Assembly (NCBI RefSeq): GCF_002256285.1 | Contig: NZ_NKJE01000016.1 | Coordinates: 25,240-89,239, forward strand | From: Flavobacterium sp. BFFFF1 | GTDB lineage: Bacteria; Bacteroidota; Bacteroidia; Flavobacteriales; Flavobacteriaceae | DNA length: 64,000 nucleotides | Direction of reading: 5' to 3' | In this document: in pieces, positions 17,417 to 27,559 of the stretch | Position numbering within the stretch: position 1 is the stretch's first letter | How the letters are laid out: each line of letters begins with the position of its first letter | Notes under the pieces: generated by a model | What the model was told of the DNA's origin: nothing | The model's database searches: none | The model's input: only the letters and a program-made list of their open reading frames with translations | Program-made: the position numbers and the translations under genes

Positions 17417-17797
17417 ATGAAAAAAATAATCAACACTGACAAAGCCCCTGCACCTATTGGCCCATACAGTCAGGCGGTAAGCATCGGCGACCTGCTTTTT
17501 ACATCCGGGCAGATTGCGCTGGATCCTGCGACAATGCACCTGGTGATACACGACATTGAAACAGAGACCAAACAAGTTATGGAAAACCTTAAAGCGGTCC
17601 TGGAAGCCGCTGGTATGGGCTTTGAAAATGTCGTTAAAACAACGATTTTCCTAATGGACATGGACGACTTTAACAATGTCAATAAAGTGTACGGTAGTTA
17701 TTTCAACGATGAAACAGCGCCTGCACGGGAAACGGTTCAGGTTTCAGGATTGCCAAAAGGTGTCAATGTTGAAATTTCAATGATCGCCTCGAAATAA
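17417..17797 (+). CDS. ridA: RidA-family enamine/imine deaminase
   Basis: 126 residues, the usual length of a YjgF/YER057c/UK114 subunit, which forms a trimer. It hydrolyses reactive 2-aminoacrylate and similar enamines made by PLP enzymes. Signatures are APAPIGPYSQAV (about 10-21), LFTSGQIALDP and the C-terminal APARETVQVSGLPKG; Arg104 is the carboxylate-binding arginine. It lies 18 bases behind lptD with no terminator between, so it is probably cotranscribed, though the roles are unrelated. Confidence 0.95.
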   Translation: MKKIINTDKAPAPIGPYSQAVSIGDLLFTSGQIALDPATMHLVIHDIETETKQVMENLKAVLEAAGMGFENVVKTTIFLMDMDDFNNVNKVYGSYFNDETAPARETVQVSGLPKGVNVEISMIASK

Positions 17798-17824
17798 TTT
17801 ACCGCAGGAGAATTTAAAAAAAAG

Positions 17825-17850
17825 GCCGATTTTAAAAATCGGCTTTTTTT
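17825..17850. terminator. Bidirectional terminator
   Basis: GCCGATTTT paired with AAATCGGC, with A and T tracts outside. It serves ridA and the convergent kinase gene. Confidence 0.8.
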
Positions 17851-18700
17851 ATTTATTTAAAGCATGGTACTGGATTAATCCATCAATAGGACGCCGGAGT
17901 ACATTTCCGATCTTCAGCCCGTGTTTGTGAAGCACCTCCGCCAACTCGTCTTTTAGGTAAAAAGCGATCGACCCAATAAAATGTACTGGATATTTACGCG
18001 CTTCGTCATACTGAAGGATATAATTGTCCACGAATTTCTCCATTTCCTCAAAAATGAATTTTTTACAGAATTCGGTGTCTTTGTGCTTGATCAGAAACTT
18101 TGCAAAGGTTGCCAGATAAGCATTCGGGTTCGGCTCTTTATACAAATGGTGTTTCACGGTGTCCGGTTCAATATCGTATTCCTCTCCAAATTCTTTGGCG
18201 AGTTCTTTCGGCATCTTATTAAAATAGTACGCACGCAGCAAATGCCGCCCAAAACGGTTTCCGGAGCAGTCATCCATTGCAATATAACCTAATGACTGTA
18301 CCTTTTGGTGCAGCACGACGCCATCAAAATAGCTGCAATTTGACCCCGTTCCCAGAATGAAAACAACCGCTTTTTCATTTTTTGGTGTTGTCGCATAGAC
18401 GGCGGCGTAGGTGTCTTCATGAACAGACACAATCGCATTGGGAAAATATTCCCGAAACACTTCAGCAAGGAAGTTTTTCATGCGATCGGTTCCGCAGCCT
18501 GCACCATAAAAATACAAATGCGAAACATTGCTGCGGTTGTGGGAAATATCAAATTTGTCGTCTAGCCTCGTGATGACTTCGTCTTTCGACAAAACTTCAG
18601 GGTTCAGACCAAGGGTTTGGGTCGTAAACAAAACTTTCCCGGACTCATCGATTGAAATCCAGTCCGCTTTTGTCGAACCACTGTCTACTAATAATTTCAT
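17849..18700 (-). CDS. N-acetylglucosamine kinase (BadF/BadG ATPase family)
   Basis: 283 residues with the actin-like ATPase fold. The phosphate-1 loop is VDSGSTKADW (about 5-14). FYGAGCGTDRMKNF and VFILGTGSNCSYFDG supply the adenosine and phosphate-2 motifs. The C-terminus HFIGSIAFYLKDEL also matches the family. It phosphorylates free GlcNAc, or a related amino sugar, released by cell-wall recycling, which fits the nearby amidase and GH3 fusion. It is cytosolic and lies downstream of gapA in the same direction, separated by a terminator and a repeat-rich gap, so it is transcribed apart from gapA. Confidence 0.85.
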   Translation of the reverse strand: MKLLVDSGSTKADWISIDESGKVLFTTQTLGLNPEVLSKDEVITRLDDKFDISHNRSNVSHLYFYGAGCGTDRMKNFLAEVFREYFPNAIVSVHEDTYAAVYATTPKNEKAVVFILGTGSNCSYFDGVVLHQKVQSLGYIAMDDCSGNRFGRHLLRAYYFNKMPKELAKEFGEEYDIEPDTVKHHLYKEPNPNAYLATFAKFLIKHKDTEFCKKFIFEEMEKFVDNYILQYDEARKYPVHFIGSIAFYLKDELAEVLHKHGLKIGNVLRRPIDGLIQYHALNK

Positions 18701-18732
18701 ATTCAGGTTGGCGTTAGTTTTTGTTTTGAGTA

Positions 18733-18870
18733 AAGCAAAGTTGGTTAGTCCCCTGCCCTTTTGCGCCTAAACCCGGCTTCCATCGACTGTCACTTCGTTC
18801 AGTGCAGCGGAAGTTCTTTCTGCGTATTAGAAAACCCCTCGACTGCGCTCGGGGTGACAGCAAAAAGCGG
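18733..18870. repeat. Repeat-like intergenic segment between gapA and the kinase gene
   Basis: Two elements occur. At about 18735-18785, TTAGTCCCCTGCCC and GGCTTCCATCGAC, read on the minus strand, resemble the ends of the structured repeat seen at 841 and 33851, in degraded form. At 18787-18862, two small inverted repeats follow: CACT TCGTTC AGTG, then CCCC TCGACTGCGCTC GGGG next to GTGACAG. No gene is visible. Confidence 0.35.
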
Positions 18871-18880
18871 GAAAAGCTTA

Positions 18881-18917
18881 AAAAAATAACTCCCGCCAAA
18901 ATCATTTAACGGGAGTT
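18881..18917 (-). terminator. Terminator of gapA
   Basis: Read on the minus strand: AACTCCCG, a 14-base loop, CGGGAGTT, then ATTTTTTT. Confidence 0.8.
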
Positions 18918-18930
18918 GTAAATATATCAA

Positions 18931-20010
<1,080 letters not shown>

Positions 20011-20050
20011 TTAAGGCTTTTATCGCTCACCTGATTAAACCTTAACGTTT

Positions 20051-21037
20051 TTATGTAGACATGATATCGGAAACGCGAAGCAGTTCCATATCGATCTCAC
20101 TTTTTCCCTTAATGGCCTGTTCTAAAGGCGTCAATGCAATTTTATCGGCCAAAACCCCAACCATGAAATTGGATTTTCCTTCAAGAATTGATTCTACCGC
20201 CTTCACGCCCAAACGGCTGGCCAATACGCGGTCATAGCAGGTTGGCGCACCGCCGCGCTGCATGTGTCCCAAAACAGACACACGTACGTCATATTCGGGC
20301 AGGTTTTCCTCGACATAGTCTTTTAACTCAAAAACATTTTTACCAATTTTATCCCCTTCCGCAATCACCACAATACTTGATGATTTTCCGGAAGCCTTGC
20401 TTTTCTTAAGCGATTCCAGCAAACGGTCCAGTCCTAAATCCTCTTCTGGAATCAGGATTTCCTCAGCTCCAGCACCGATTCCCGCATTCAGGGCAATATG
20501 CCCCGCGTCACGGCCCATTACTTCCACAAAGAAAAGACGGTTGTGTGAACTCGCAGTATCCCGAATCTTATCGATTACCTCTACTACGGTATTCAAGGCC
20601 GTATCGTAACCTAAAGTATGGCTCGTACCGAAGATATCGTTGTCAATCGTTCCGGGAATTCCCATCACGGGAAAACCGTACTCGTGGTTAAAGACTTCGG
20701 CTCCGGTAAAACTTCCGTCGCCACCAATTACCACAAGGGCATTTACACCTGCATTCACCAGGTTTTCGTGTGCTTTTTTGCGGCCTTCAGGCGTCATGAA
20801 TTCTTTCGAACGCGCTGATTTTAAAATGGTTCCACCCTTATTAACGATGTTGTTTACACTTCGTGGACCCATTTCCTTGAAATCGCCTTCAATCATGCCC
20901 TGGTAACCGCGATAAATCCCGATACATTCAATATTATGATAGGCGCATGTCCTGACCACCGAACGGATGGCAGCATTCATTCCCGGAGCGTCACCACCGG
21001 ATGTCAATACACCTATCTTTTTTATCTCTTTTGACAT
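20051..21037 (-). CDS. pfkA: ATP-dependent 6-phosphofructokinase
   Basis: 328 residues, the normal size of the bacterial allosteric enzyme. It phosphorylates fructose 6-phosphate to the 1,6-bisphosphate. Key sites are VLTSGGDAPGMNAAIR (ATP loop, about 10-25), VVIGGDGSFTGAE, GIPGTIDNDIFGT with the catalytic Asp, VEVMGRDAGHIAL and LGHMQRGGAPTCYDR. The Gly after GGDGS, rather than Asp plus Lys, agrees with ATP rather than pyrophosphate as donor. It lies upstream of gapA and downstream of the tamB terminator. Confidence 0.96.
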   Translation of the reverse strand: MSKEIKKIGVLTSGGDAPGMNAAIRSVVRTCAYHNIECIGIYRGYQGMIEGDFKEMGPRSVNNIVNKGGTILKSARSKEFMTPEGRKKAHENLVNAGVNALVVIGGDGSFTGAEVFNHEYGFPVMGIPGTIDNDIFGTSHTLGYDTALNTVVEVIDKIRDTASSHNRLFFVEVMGRDAGHIALNAGIGAGAEEILIPEEDLGLDRLLESLKKSKASGKSSSIVVIAEGDKIGKNVFELKDYVEENLPEYDVRVSVLGHMQRGGAPTCYDRVLASRLGVKAVESILEGKSNFMVGVLADKIALTPLEQAIKGKSEIDMELLRVSDIMST

Positions 21038-21165
21038 TTTTTACAATATTAAAATGCTAATGTAGCAAAGTTAGCCCACTTGAAAACCGCTGTTTTTATT
21101 AATTTAATAAAATGACGAATTTCAAACGATTTCGTTAATAAGTTTTTAATTAACCGAATTAAATC

Positions 21166-21196
21166 AAAAAAAAAATCTCCAAAAATGGAGAATTTT
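21166..21196 (-). terminator. Terminator of tamB
   Basis: On the minus strand: TTCTCCA, TTTT, TGGAGA and nine T residues. The stem is short but the T run is long. Confidence 0.65.
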
Positions 21197-21213
21197 AATA
21201 ATACGTTATTTTC

Positions 21214-24200
21214 TTACTCATCCTTAGGAGGCACACCCTCAGTGTTTTGCTTGACGGGTGTGTCTTCCTTTTTCTTTTTTTCCTGAATGTGCATATAAGA
21301 TGGAAGCACCTCAGAGTCAGGAACTTCTTCCGTACTACCTTTTTCCTTCTTCTCGTCCTGTTGCTTTTTAAATATTTTGTCTATCAATTGCTGGAACGTA
21401 TCAAAATCAACTTCATAGGTAATACCTACTCCCTGCGTATATCCAATCCCTTCACCCAAATAATTGATGTCATTCTCACGGTTGAAAAAACGAAGGTTTG
21501 CGGTACCATCTTCATTAATACGATACTGCACCTCGACATTCCCAATGATGGTCGATTCGTTGACACCACCCACAGGAACGCCGACCTGTCCGTTAACAGA
21601 AACGCGCTCATTTACCTGTGTCGACACTTTAAAACCAACCTGCCCCGGGGTTTCAATTCCGGGTGTCCTGTCAGGGGAAACAACCAAAACATCCACGTTC
21701 ACTTTGTCATCAGGATTCTGGAATATATTATCAAAAAGATTGACGCCGGCTTCCAGCAGGTTGTTGGTGAAAGCTCCCTGGGTCACACCTTCATTGCTCA
21801 GGAATCCCCCCGTAGCCAAAAGCGTCAGGGCCTGCGTCTGGCGGATATCCTTGTCGTCAAGCTTCGTTTGTATCTCAGATTTTAAAACCGCGTTTATGGT
21901 GGGGAAATTAATATCAAAATTGATTTCAGGATTACTTAGTATACCTGTCACCAAAATACCAACATTCACAGGCACTTTTCGATTCACTGAGGCATTATCA
22001 AGTAAAATCGCTGGATTGGCGTCCGTCTTATAAACCGCCTCCAGGTTCAGCCGCGCGCGCAAAGGGTCTCCATCCCAGTTAATGAAGCTATTTCTTTTTA
22101 CAGCAAGCACTTTATTAAGACCGCGGTATTTGAAATTGTACGATCCTTCCCAAACTGCAAAATCGCCTGTCATCTGGAATTTACCCAGCGTATTGATTTC
22201 AAGCAGCAGGTTTCCATTTCCACGTGCATTCATACCGTGCCCTGACTCCCGATCCAGGATTACCTCGATATCTGCATTGGGTTTGACATCCAAATCAAAC
22301 TTCAATTCCAGACCTTTGTAATCACGGGTTTCCAAAGATGTGATTCCTTTTAGCAAATTCTCTTTTTCCTTCGGGCTGTAGAAATGCATATAGCTCTTTG
22401 ACGCCGTGGCATCAGTATTGTTAATTGGAATTTTTATAGTGGTTCCCTCTGCAGATTTTGCGGTGACCCCGATAAACAAATTCCCCGTAGGACCTGAAAT
22501 GCTCGCCGTGCCATCAATAAACGCAGTTCCGTAATAGGCTGCGTCTTCGGAATCTTTGGTGTCCAAAGCCAGAAAACGGTTACTGCTGATCGCGAGATCA
22601 AGCTTCCAATCCTTAAAATTTTTATGCTTTATGGTCCCGTTTACCCTTCCCTCAGTGCCGTATTTTGTGTCTACCAATGTTGCATTCTGGAAAATAAACT
22701 GATTTTCGGAAAGATCAACAATGGAATTTTCCCTAAATGAATAATCAGTGTTAAGGTAAGGGATTTTAAGACCTGCTTCTTCAAGAAACAAGCGCCCGTT
22801 GATGTCAGGTTTTTTGAATGTCCCTGCAATATTGGTCGTTCCGGAAATGAAACCACGAATGTTTGAAATCACATTCCCTCCAAGCGGACTCAGTGCTGCG
22901 ATGTTGAATCGGTCGAAACGCATATCAACATCCATTAAGGTTTCTTTGTTTGACACTTCAAAAGTCCCTTCAGCAAAAAATGATTCCACATTGTTATTTT
23001 CCAATGCCGAATTTACCGTAAACTTCCTTAATGAATCGTCGCCTTCGATATTCAAACGCAAATTACCCAATGCGATATTGTTCACATTTAAATCGTCAAT
23101 ACGAAGCGTTGACGTAGGCTGAAATACTTTTTTATCCTGTTTAAAGTTAATCTGCCCCTCGAGCCTTCCTGCTACTTTAAGGCTATCAATCGCTGGCAGC
23201 ACCTTGGAAAGATCTACCTTTTCAAAATTCAGTTTCAGATCTTTATAAGTGGAATCACGAAGCGTACCCATGAACTCCATTTTCTGGTTTTCATGCGACA
23301 TCACAATATTGTCGATATTGAAATTCTGGAGTTTCTTATCAAAGACAATCTTGTTTTGTCCATTTTCATTTTCATTTAAAAACCACAGATAATCCTTAAA
23401 CTTTAACTCTGACTTTTTAATTCCGACAACATTATTCTTATCCTTATCAATAGTATGGTAGAAATTCAAATTGAAAAAATCAGTTCCTGCAGTACCGCCT
23501 TTAAATTCCGACCGCACAAACATGGTGTCCTTCATCGTTACATTAATGGCACTGAAGGCAGATACTTTATAATACTGTGTTTTGATGCTGTCCATCTCGA
23601 CGAACGCATTAAAAAGCGGATTCTTGTTATCGATGTTGACATTGATTTTCTGGAATTCGTTGTCAAACGCTTTTACATTCGGCGAACTGAAATTCATTTT
23701 GAAATCGGTAGCGTCCGAGTTGATGCTTCCGCGTACAAATGTATTTGAAGCGACTTCAATACCCGGATAGAATATTTCGACAATTTTATTGTAGATGCTA
23801 AAATTAAATTTCAGGAATTGTCCCTTCCGGACTTTATTCGGCTTGTAATTTGTGTAAAGACTGCCGGCCGAATTCTGCAAAATCTTCCCCAACTCGGCAA
23901 AACGAAATTTCCCCGTCACTTTCCCTTCAATTATATCCGGCGAATTTACCGCGATCGTGCGCACACCGTCATTGTCAAACGACGATTCCAGCGTGAAATC
24001 ATCAAAGATATAAGTGTCTTTTCTATTTTGATAAGAGCTCTGTGCAATGTTCACTTTCCCACGCATATTGTCGACGGTGGTTCCCGAGATATTCATACGT
24101 ATATCACCCTTAAATATTGATATCGAGTCTTTTATGAAATTTAGTTTGTGAAGATCGGCATAGTCAATTTGTGTACGGAAGTCGTACCGCCGCTCTTTCC

Positions 24201-25665
24201 CACTCAAATCGAGCATGCCGTCAAAATCCATGAACAAATTTGGATCGTTAATCACGGCTTTTCCTTTATAAAACGGACTTTGCAAATTTCCGTCGACTTC
24301 GATATTCGAGTACAGGTATTTGTTGTAATACAATTTTGAAACCCTGCCATTGATTTTAGTATCCAGGTTTTTAGTGGTAAAACCTTTCCCATCGGCATCA
24401 ATATCAAATGAAACGATTCCAAGGTCACTCCGTTCAATAAATTTGCCAATATTAAAACGATCAGCGACAATATGGCCAGTGTAAGTCGCATTATCAATAT
24501 TGTCGATGTTGCCCATATCCAGCTCTGCGGATACATTTCCAATCGCAGTGGTGAGGTTAAAATCAGTCAGCAGCGTTTCCGGGGTGAGCTCTACATTTCC
24601 CACGAGATTGAATTTACCCAGCTTTTTAAGCGATGTCGGCAACTTTTTACCGAGTACATCGGGCATGATCGCCGCCAAATCACCATAAGTAGAATTCAGC
24701 CTTTTAAAGCCTGCCTTCATGTAAAAACGATCCCCTTTATTTCCGAGCAGGTTTTTAAAGATGATATTGCCGTCGATACGTGAATTTCGGTTGTCGACCA
24801 AACGCAGGTTATTAAAAAACAGGTTGTTCAGTGTTCCTGAAATGTCTGATTTCATGTCAAACACCTTGTCGCCACTAATGCCTTTATAAAAATACCTGAT
24901 GTCATTACTAGAGATGGTTGCCTCCATTTTTTTGGCAGTGATCCTGACTTTATTATTAAAATCGGCGAGTCCACCTTTCTGGTAATCGAGCCGGACGTTT
25001 CCTTTAAAATGCGAGTATTTGGTTTCAAGTTCGAAATCATCAAGACTCATGTACGTCTTATCGTAGCGAAATTTCCCAGTCAGGTTTTTCGCCTGCATAC
25101 CGCGGTAATCCCTGAATGCCATTTTATTTATTTTCGCCGACACTTCAGGTCCATAGATCTTGAAATTGTTTAACGAAGCGTCGAGTTTGGAAAACTCTGC
25201 ATCCTTTGGATTCGAACGGTTCCCGTCCAAAACGATAAATCGGCTGTTTGTAAAATACGCATTCTGCGCCTTGAGCAAAAATTTATGCCCTGATGGTTTT
25301 TTTCCCGAGTCGAAAAGCGATATAAACTTATTGATATTGGATTCATTCTCGCCTTTGTATGTCTGTAGTTTAAACACCAACCCGTCCAGCCTGATGTCGC
25401 CAAAAAATAAATCCCCATTGTAGGCTTGGCTATAGCTTAGAATATTGGTTTTGATTCGGTTTGAATAAATCAAAGTATCGTTGTGGTGGTCCCTGATCAT
25501 CACGCCTTTGAGTTTTATACCGCCAAATAGAGAAATGGCAACCTTGTCTATTTTGATATTGGTTTTAAATTCCTTGTTGATGCGATCAGTAGCATATCCT
25601 GCAATTGCAGTTTGGACCACGGGAAGTGAAAGGACAATAGCCAGTGTTAACAATAGCAGAAACAT
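21214..25665 (-). CDS. tamB: TamB-like translocation/assembly module protein (AsmA-like superfamily)
   Basis: A very long periplasmic protein of about 1483 residues. The N-terminal membrane anchor (FLLLLTLAIVLSLPVVQTA) is followed by an AsmA-like start (INKEFKTNIKIDKVAISLFG). Long beta-taco repeats run over the middle. The C-terminal DUF490/TamB domain carries GLELKFDLDVKPNADIEVIL and RLNLEAVYKTDAN, then LLATGGFLSN. Family members bridge inner and outer membranes for phospholipid transport or barrel assembly. The first ATG gives a start with no basic residues; the open frame continues 23 codons upstream with RRAKKIAFRILLG before a stop, so a non-ATG start upstream is likely. tsaD is divergent. 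Confidence 0.88.
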   Translation of the reverse strand: MFLLLLTLAIVLSLPVVQTAIAGYATDRINKEFKTNIKIDKVAISLFGGIKLKGVMIRDHHNDTLIYSNRIKTNILSYSQAYNGDLFFGDIRLDGLVFKLQTYKGENESNINKFISLFDSGKKPSGHKFLLKAQNAYFTNSRFIVLDGNRSNPKDAEFSKLDASLNNFKIYGPEVSAKINKMAFRDYRGMQAKNLTGKFRYDKTYMSLDDFELETKYSHFKGNVRLDYQKGGLADFNNKVRITAKKMEATISSNDIRYFYKGISGDKVFDMKSDISGTLNNLFFNNLRLVDNRNSRIDGNIIFKNLLGNKGDRFYMKAGFKRLNSTYGDLAAIMPDVLGKKLPTSLKKLGKFNLVGNVELTPETLLTDFNLTTAIGNVSAELDMGNIDNIDNATYTGHIVADRFNIGKFIERSDLGIVSFDIDADGKGFTTKNLDTKINGRVSKLYYNKYLYSNIEVDGNLQSPFYKGKAVINDPNLFMDFDGMLDLSGKERRYDFRTQIDYADLHKLNFIKDSISIFKGDIRMNISGTTVDNMRGKVNIAQSSYQNRKDTYIFDDFTLESSFDNDGVRTIAVNSPDIIEGKVTGKFRFAELGKILQNSAGSLYTNYKPNKVRKGQFLKFNFSIYNKIVEIFYPGIEVASNTFVRGSINSDATDFKMNFSSPNVKAFDNEFQKINVNIDNKNPLFNAFVEMDSIKTQYYKVSAFSAINVTMKDTMFVRSEFKGGTAGTDFFNLNFYHTIDKDKNNVVGIKKSELKFKDYLWFLNENENGQNKIVFDKKLQNFNIDNIVMSHENQKMEFMGTLRDSTYKDLKLNFEKVDLSKVLPAIDSLKVAGRLEGQINFKQDKKVFQPTSTLRIDDLNVNNIALGNLRLNIEGDDSLRKFTVNSALENNNVESFFAEGTFEVSNKETLMDVDMRFDRFNIAALSPLGGNVISNIRGFISGTTNIAGTFKKPDINGRLFLEEAGLKIPYLNTDYSFRENSIVDLSENQFIFQNATLVDTKYGTEGRVNGTIKHKNFKDWKLDLAISSNRFLALDTKDSEDAAYYGTAFIDGTASISGPTGNLFIGVTAKSAEGTTIKIPINNTDATASKSYMHFYSPKEKENLLKGITSLETRDYKGLELKFDLDVKPNADIEVILDRESGHGMNARGNGNLLLEINTLGKFQMTGDFAVWEGSYNFKYRGLNKVLAVKRNSFINWDGDPLRARLNLEAVYKTDANPAILLDNASVNRKVPVNVGILVTGILSNPEINFDINFPTINAVLKSEIQTKLDDKDIRQTQALTLLATGGFLSNEGVTQGAFTNNLLEAGVNLFDNIFQNPDDKVNVDVLVVSPDRTPGIETPGQVGFKVSTQVNERVSVNGQVGVPVGGVNESTIIGNVEVQYRINEDGTANLRFFNRENDINYLGEGIGYTQGVGITYEVDFDTFQQLIDKIFKKQQDEKKEKGSTEEVPDSEVLPSYMHIQEKKKKEDTPVKQNTEGVPPKDE

Positions 25666-25776
25666 TCCAAGCAGAATGCGGAATGCTATTTTTTTTGCTC
25701 TTCTGAAACCTAAATGTTTAATTTTCCTTAAATTTTATTTTAAATAAAGAAGAAACCGCTTTTTGTAAAAAATAGT

Positions 25777-25784
25777 TACTTTTG
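25777..25784 (+). promoter_or_regulatory. Putative -7 element of the tsaD operon promoter
   Basis: TACTTTTG, an exact TAnnTTTG match, 36 bases before the tsaD ATG. A TTTG lies upstream but only 11 bases away, so the -33 element is not convincing. Confidence 0.5.
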
Positions 25785-25820
25785 GCTTGGTCAAATATAA
25801 CTCAAAAATCGTGTCTTTTC

Positions 25821-26843
25821 ATGCAATCAGAAGCAGTTTTTATACTCGCAATCGAAAGTTCGTGTGACGATACTGCAGCAGCTGTACTCCATAACGACAA
25901 AGTACTGTCTAATGTTGTGGCAAACCAGCTCGTGCACCAGCAATATGGTGGTGTTGTTCCTGAACTTGCTTCAAGAGCCCATCAGCAAAATATTGTTCCC
26001 GTAATTGATGCGGCCCTGCAAAAAGCGGGTCTTAAGAAAGAACAACTCAATGCCATTGCGTTTACCCAAGGCCCCGGGCTGATGGGTTCGCTGCTCGTCG
26101 GAACGTCATTTGCCAAATCGTTATCATTGGCGTTAAATATTCCGTTAATTGCCGTAAACCACATGCACGCACACATTCTTGCGCATTTTATTGATGAGGA
26201 AGGATTTGATAAACCCGAATTTCCATTTTTGGCATTGACTATTTCGGGTGGCCACACGCAGATCGTTAAAGTCAATGGCTTTTTTGATATGGAAATCATT
26301 GGCGAAACCACTGATGATGCGGTTGGAGAGGCATTTGACAAAAGTGCCAAGATTTTAGGTCTTCCGTATCCCGGTGGGCCATTGATAGACAAACATGCGA
26401 AATTGGGCAATCCAAATGCCTACGCGTTTACAAAGCCTAAAGTTCCCGGGCTGGATTTCAGTTTTTCGGGACTGAAAACCCAGATTTTGTATTTCATCCA
26501 AAATAATGTTTCCAAGGACCCCGAATTTATTGAAAAGAACATGGACGATATCTGCGCCTCCATTCAGCAGATCATTATCAACATACTGATGGATAAGCTG
26601 CTGTTGGCGGTGTCGGAAACTGGCATCACACAGATTGCGATCGGCGGCGGCGTTTCAGCAAATTCGGGAATCCGAAACACCCTGAAAGCCGCAGAAAGCA
26701 AATACGGCTGGAAAACATTTATCCCAAAATTCGAATACACTACTGACAATGCCGCGATGATTGGGATTGTCGGTTATCAGAAATACCTTGAACAACAATT
26801 TAATGATAACGCCGTCGTCTCAAAAGCGCGAATCCAATTTTAA
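25821..26843 (+). CDS. tsaD: tRNA N6-adenosine threonylcarbamoyltransferase
   Basis: 340 residues. It transfers the threonylcarbamoyl group to A37 of ANN-decoding tRNAs, with TsaB and TsaE. The start is the ATG giving MQSEAVFILAIESSCDDTAA; an earlier in-frame ATG at 25782 lies at the promoter box. The metal site is NHMHAHILAHF, with GGHTQIV next. TQGPGLMGSLLVG and AIGGGVSANSGIR are further hallmarks. It is the first gene of a compact plus-strand operon; rsmE starts 2 bases after its stop. Confidence 0.97.
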   Translation: MQSEAVFILAIESSCDDTAAAVLHNDKVLSNVVANQLVHQQYGGVVPELASRAHQQNIVPVIDAALQKAGLKKEQLNAIAFTQGPGLMGSLLVGTSFAKSLSLALNIPLIAVNHMHAHILAHFIDEEGFDKPEFPFLALTISGGHTQIVKVNGFFDMEIIGETTDDAVGEAFDKSAKILGLPYPGGPLIDKHAKLGNPNAYAFTKPKVPGLDFSFSGLKTQILYFIQNNVSKDPEFIEKNMDDICASIQQIIINILMDKLLLAVSETGITQIAIGGGVSANSGIRNTLKAAESKYGWKTFIPKFEYTTDNAAMIGIVGYQKYLEQQFNDNAVVSKARIQF

Positions 26844-26845
26844 TT

Positions 26846-27553
26846 ATGCAGCTTTTTTACCATCCTGACATCGACGAAACGACATCATCCTTTGCTTTTG
26901 ATAAGGAAGAGAGTAGACATATTATTAAAGTGTTACGCAAGCAGGGTAGTGATATTTTATTCGTTACAAACGGATTAGGATTGCTGTTTAAAACCGAAAT
27001 TGCACTTCCTTCGGAAAACAAGTGTCTGGTAAATGTGGTTTCGATCGAAAAATTTGACAGGCCCAAACCAAGCCTGCATCTTGCCGTAGCCCCGACGAAA
27101 ATGAACGAACGTTTCGAATGGTTCCTCGAAAAAGCGACAGAAATAGGGATTGCTGAAATCACACCAATCATTTGTGACCATTCTGAAAGAAAAGTGCTGA
27201 AAACAGAGCGAATGGACAAAATCCTTTTGTCGGCAATGAAGCAGTCGAACCAGTTTTTCCTTCCCATACTACACGAGGCAATTCCCTTTAGGGATTTTGC
27301 CGGCAAAGTCGATTCGGGGCAGAAATTTATTGCCCACTGCGAAGAAACAGGAAAGAGAACCCTAAAAAGCCTTCTTATTCCGAATAGTGACTGCGTGATT
27401 ATGATCGGTCCTGAAGGGGATTTTTCCGAAAAAGAAATTAAATTAGCCCTTGAAAACGACTTTATCCCAGTGACGTTGGGCGAAACCCGGTTGCGTACAG
27501 AAACTGCGGCTGTCGTTGCGGCCCACAGTGTGGTATTTTTTAATGAACAATAA
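26846..27553 (+). CDS. rsmE: 16S rRNA m3U1498 methyltransferase
   Basis: 235 residues of the SPOUT class. It methylates N3 of U1498 in 16S rRNA. The N-terminal PUA-like part has EESRHIIKVLRKQG (about 21-34). The SAM-binding trefoil knot is visible as IMIGPEGDFSEKEI (about 183-196) and VTLGETRLRTETAAV near the C-terminus. AVAPTKMNERFEWFLEKATE and QSNQFFLP also match. It sits in the tsaD operon with almost no spacing; both genes act on RNA of the translation apparatus. Confidence 0.96.
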   Translation: MQLFYHPDIDETTSSFAFDKEESRHIIKVLRKQGSDILFVTNGLGLLFKTEIALPSENKCLVNVVSIEKFDRPKPSLHLAVAPTKMNERFEWFLEKATEIGIAEITPIICDHSERKVLKTERMDKILLSAMKQSNQFFLPILHEAIPFRDFAGKVDSGQKFIAHCEETGKRTLKSLLIPNSDCVIMIGPEGDFSEKEIKLALENDFIPVTLGETRLRTETAAVVAAHSVVFFNEQ

Positions 27554-27559
27554 GACCAA

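Noticed and set aside
21247..22033. Plus-strand frames of 212 and 189 residues inside tamB.
   Set aside because: They overlap each other in different frames and lie opposite the conserved TamB C-terminal domain.
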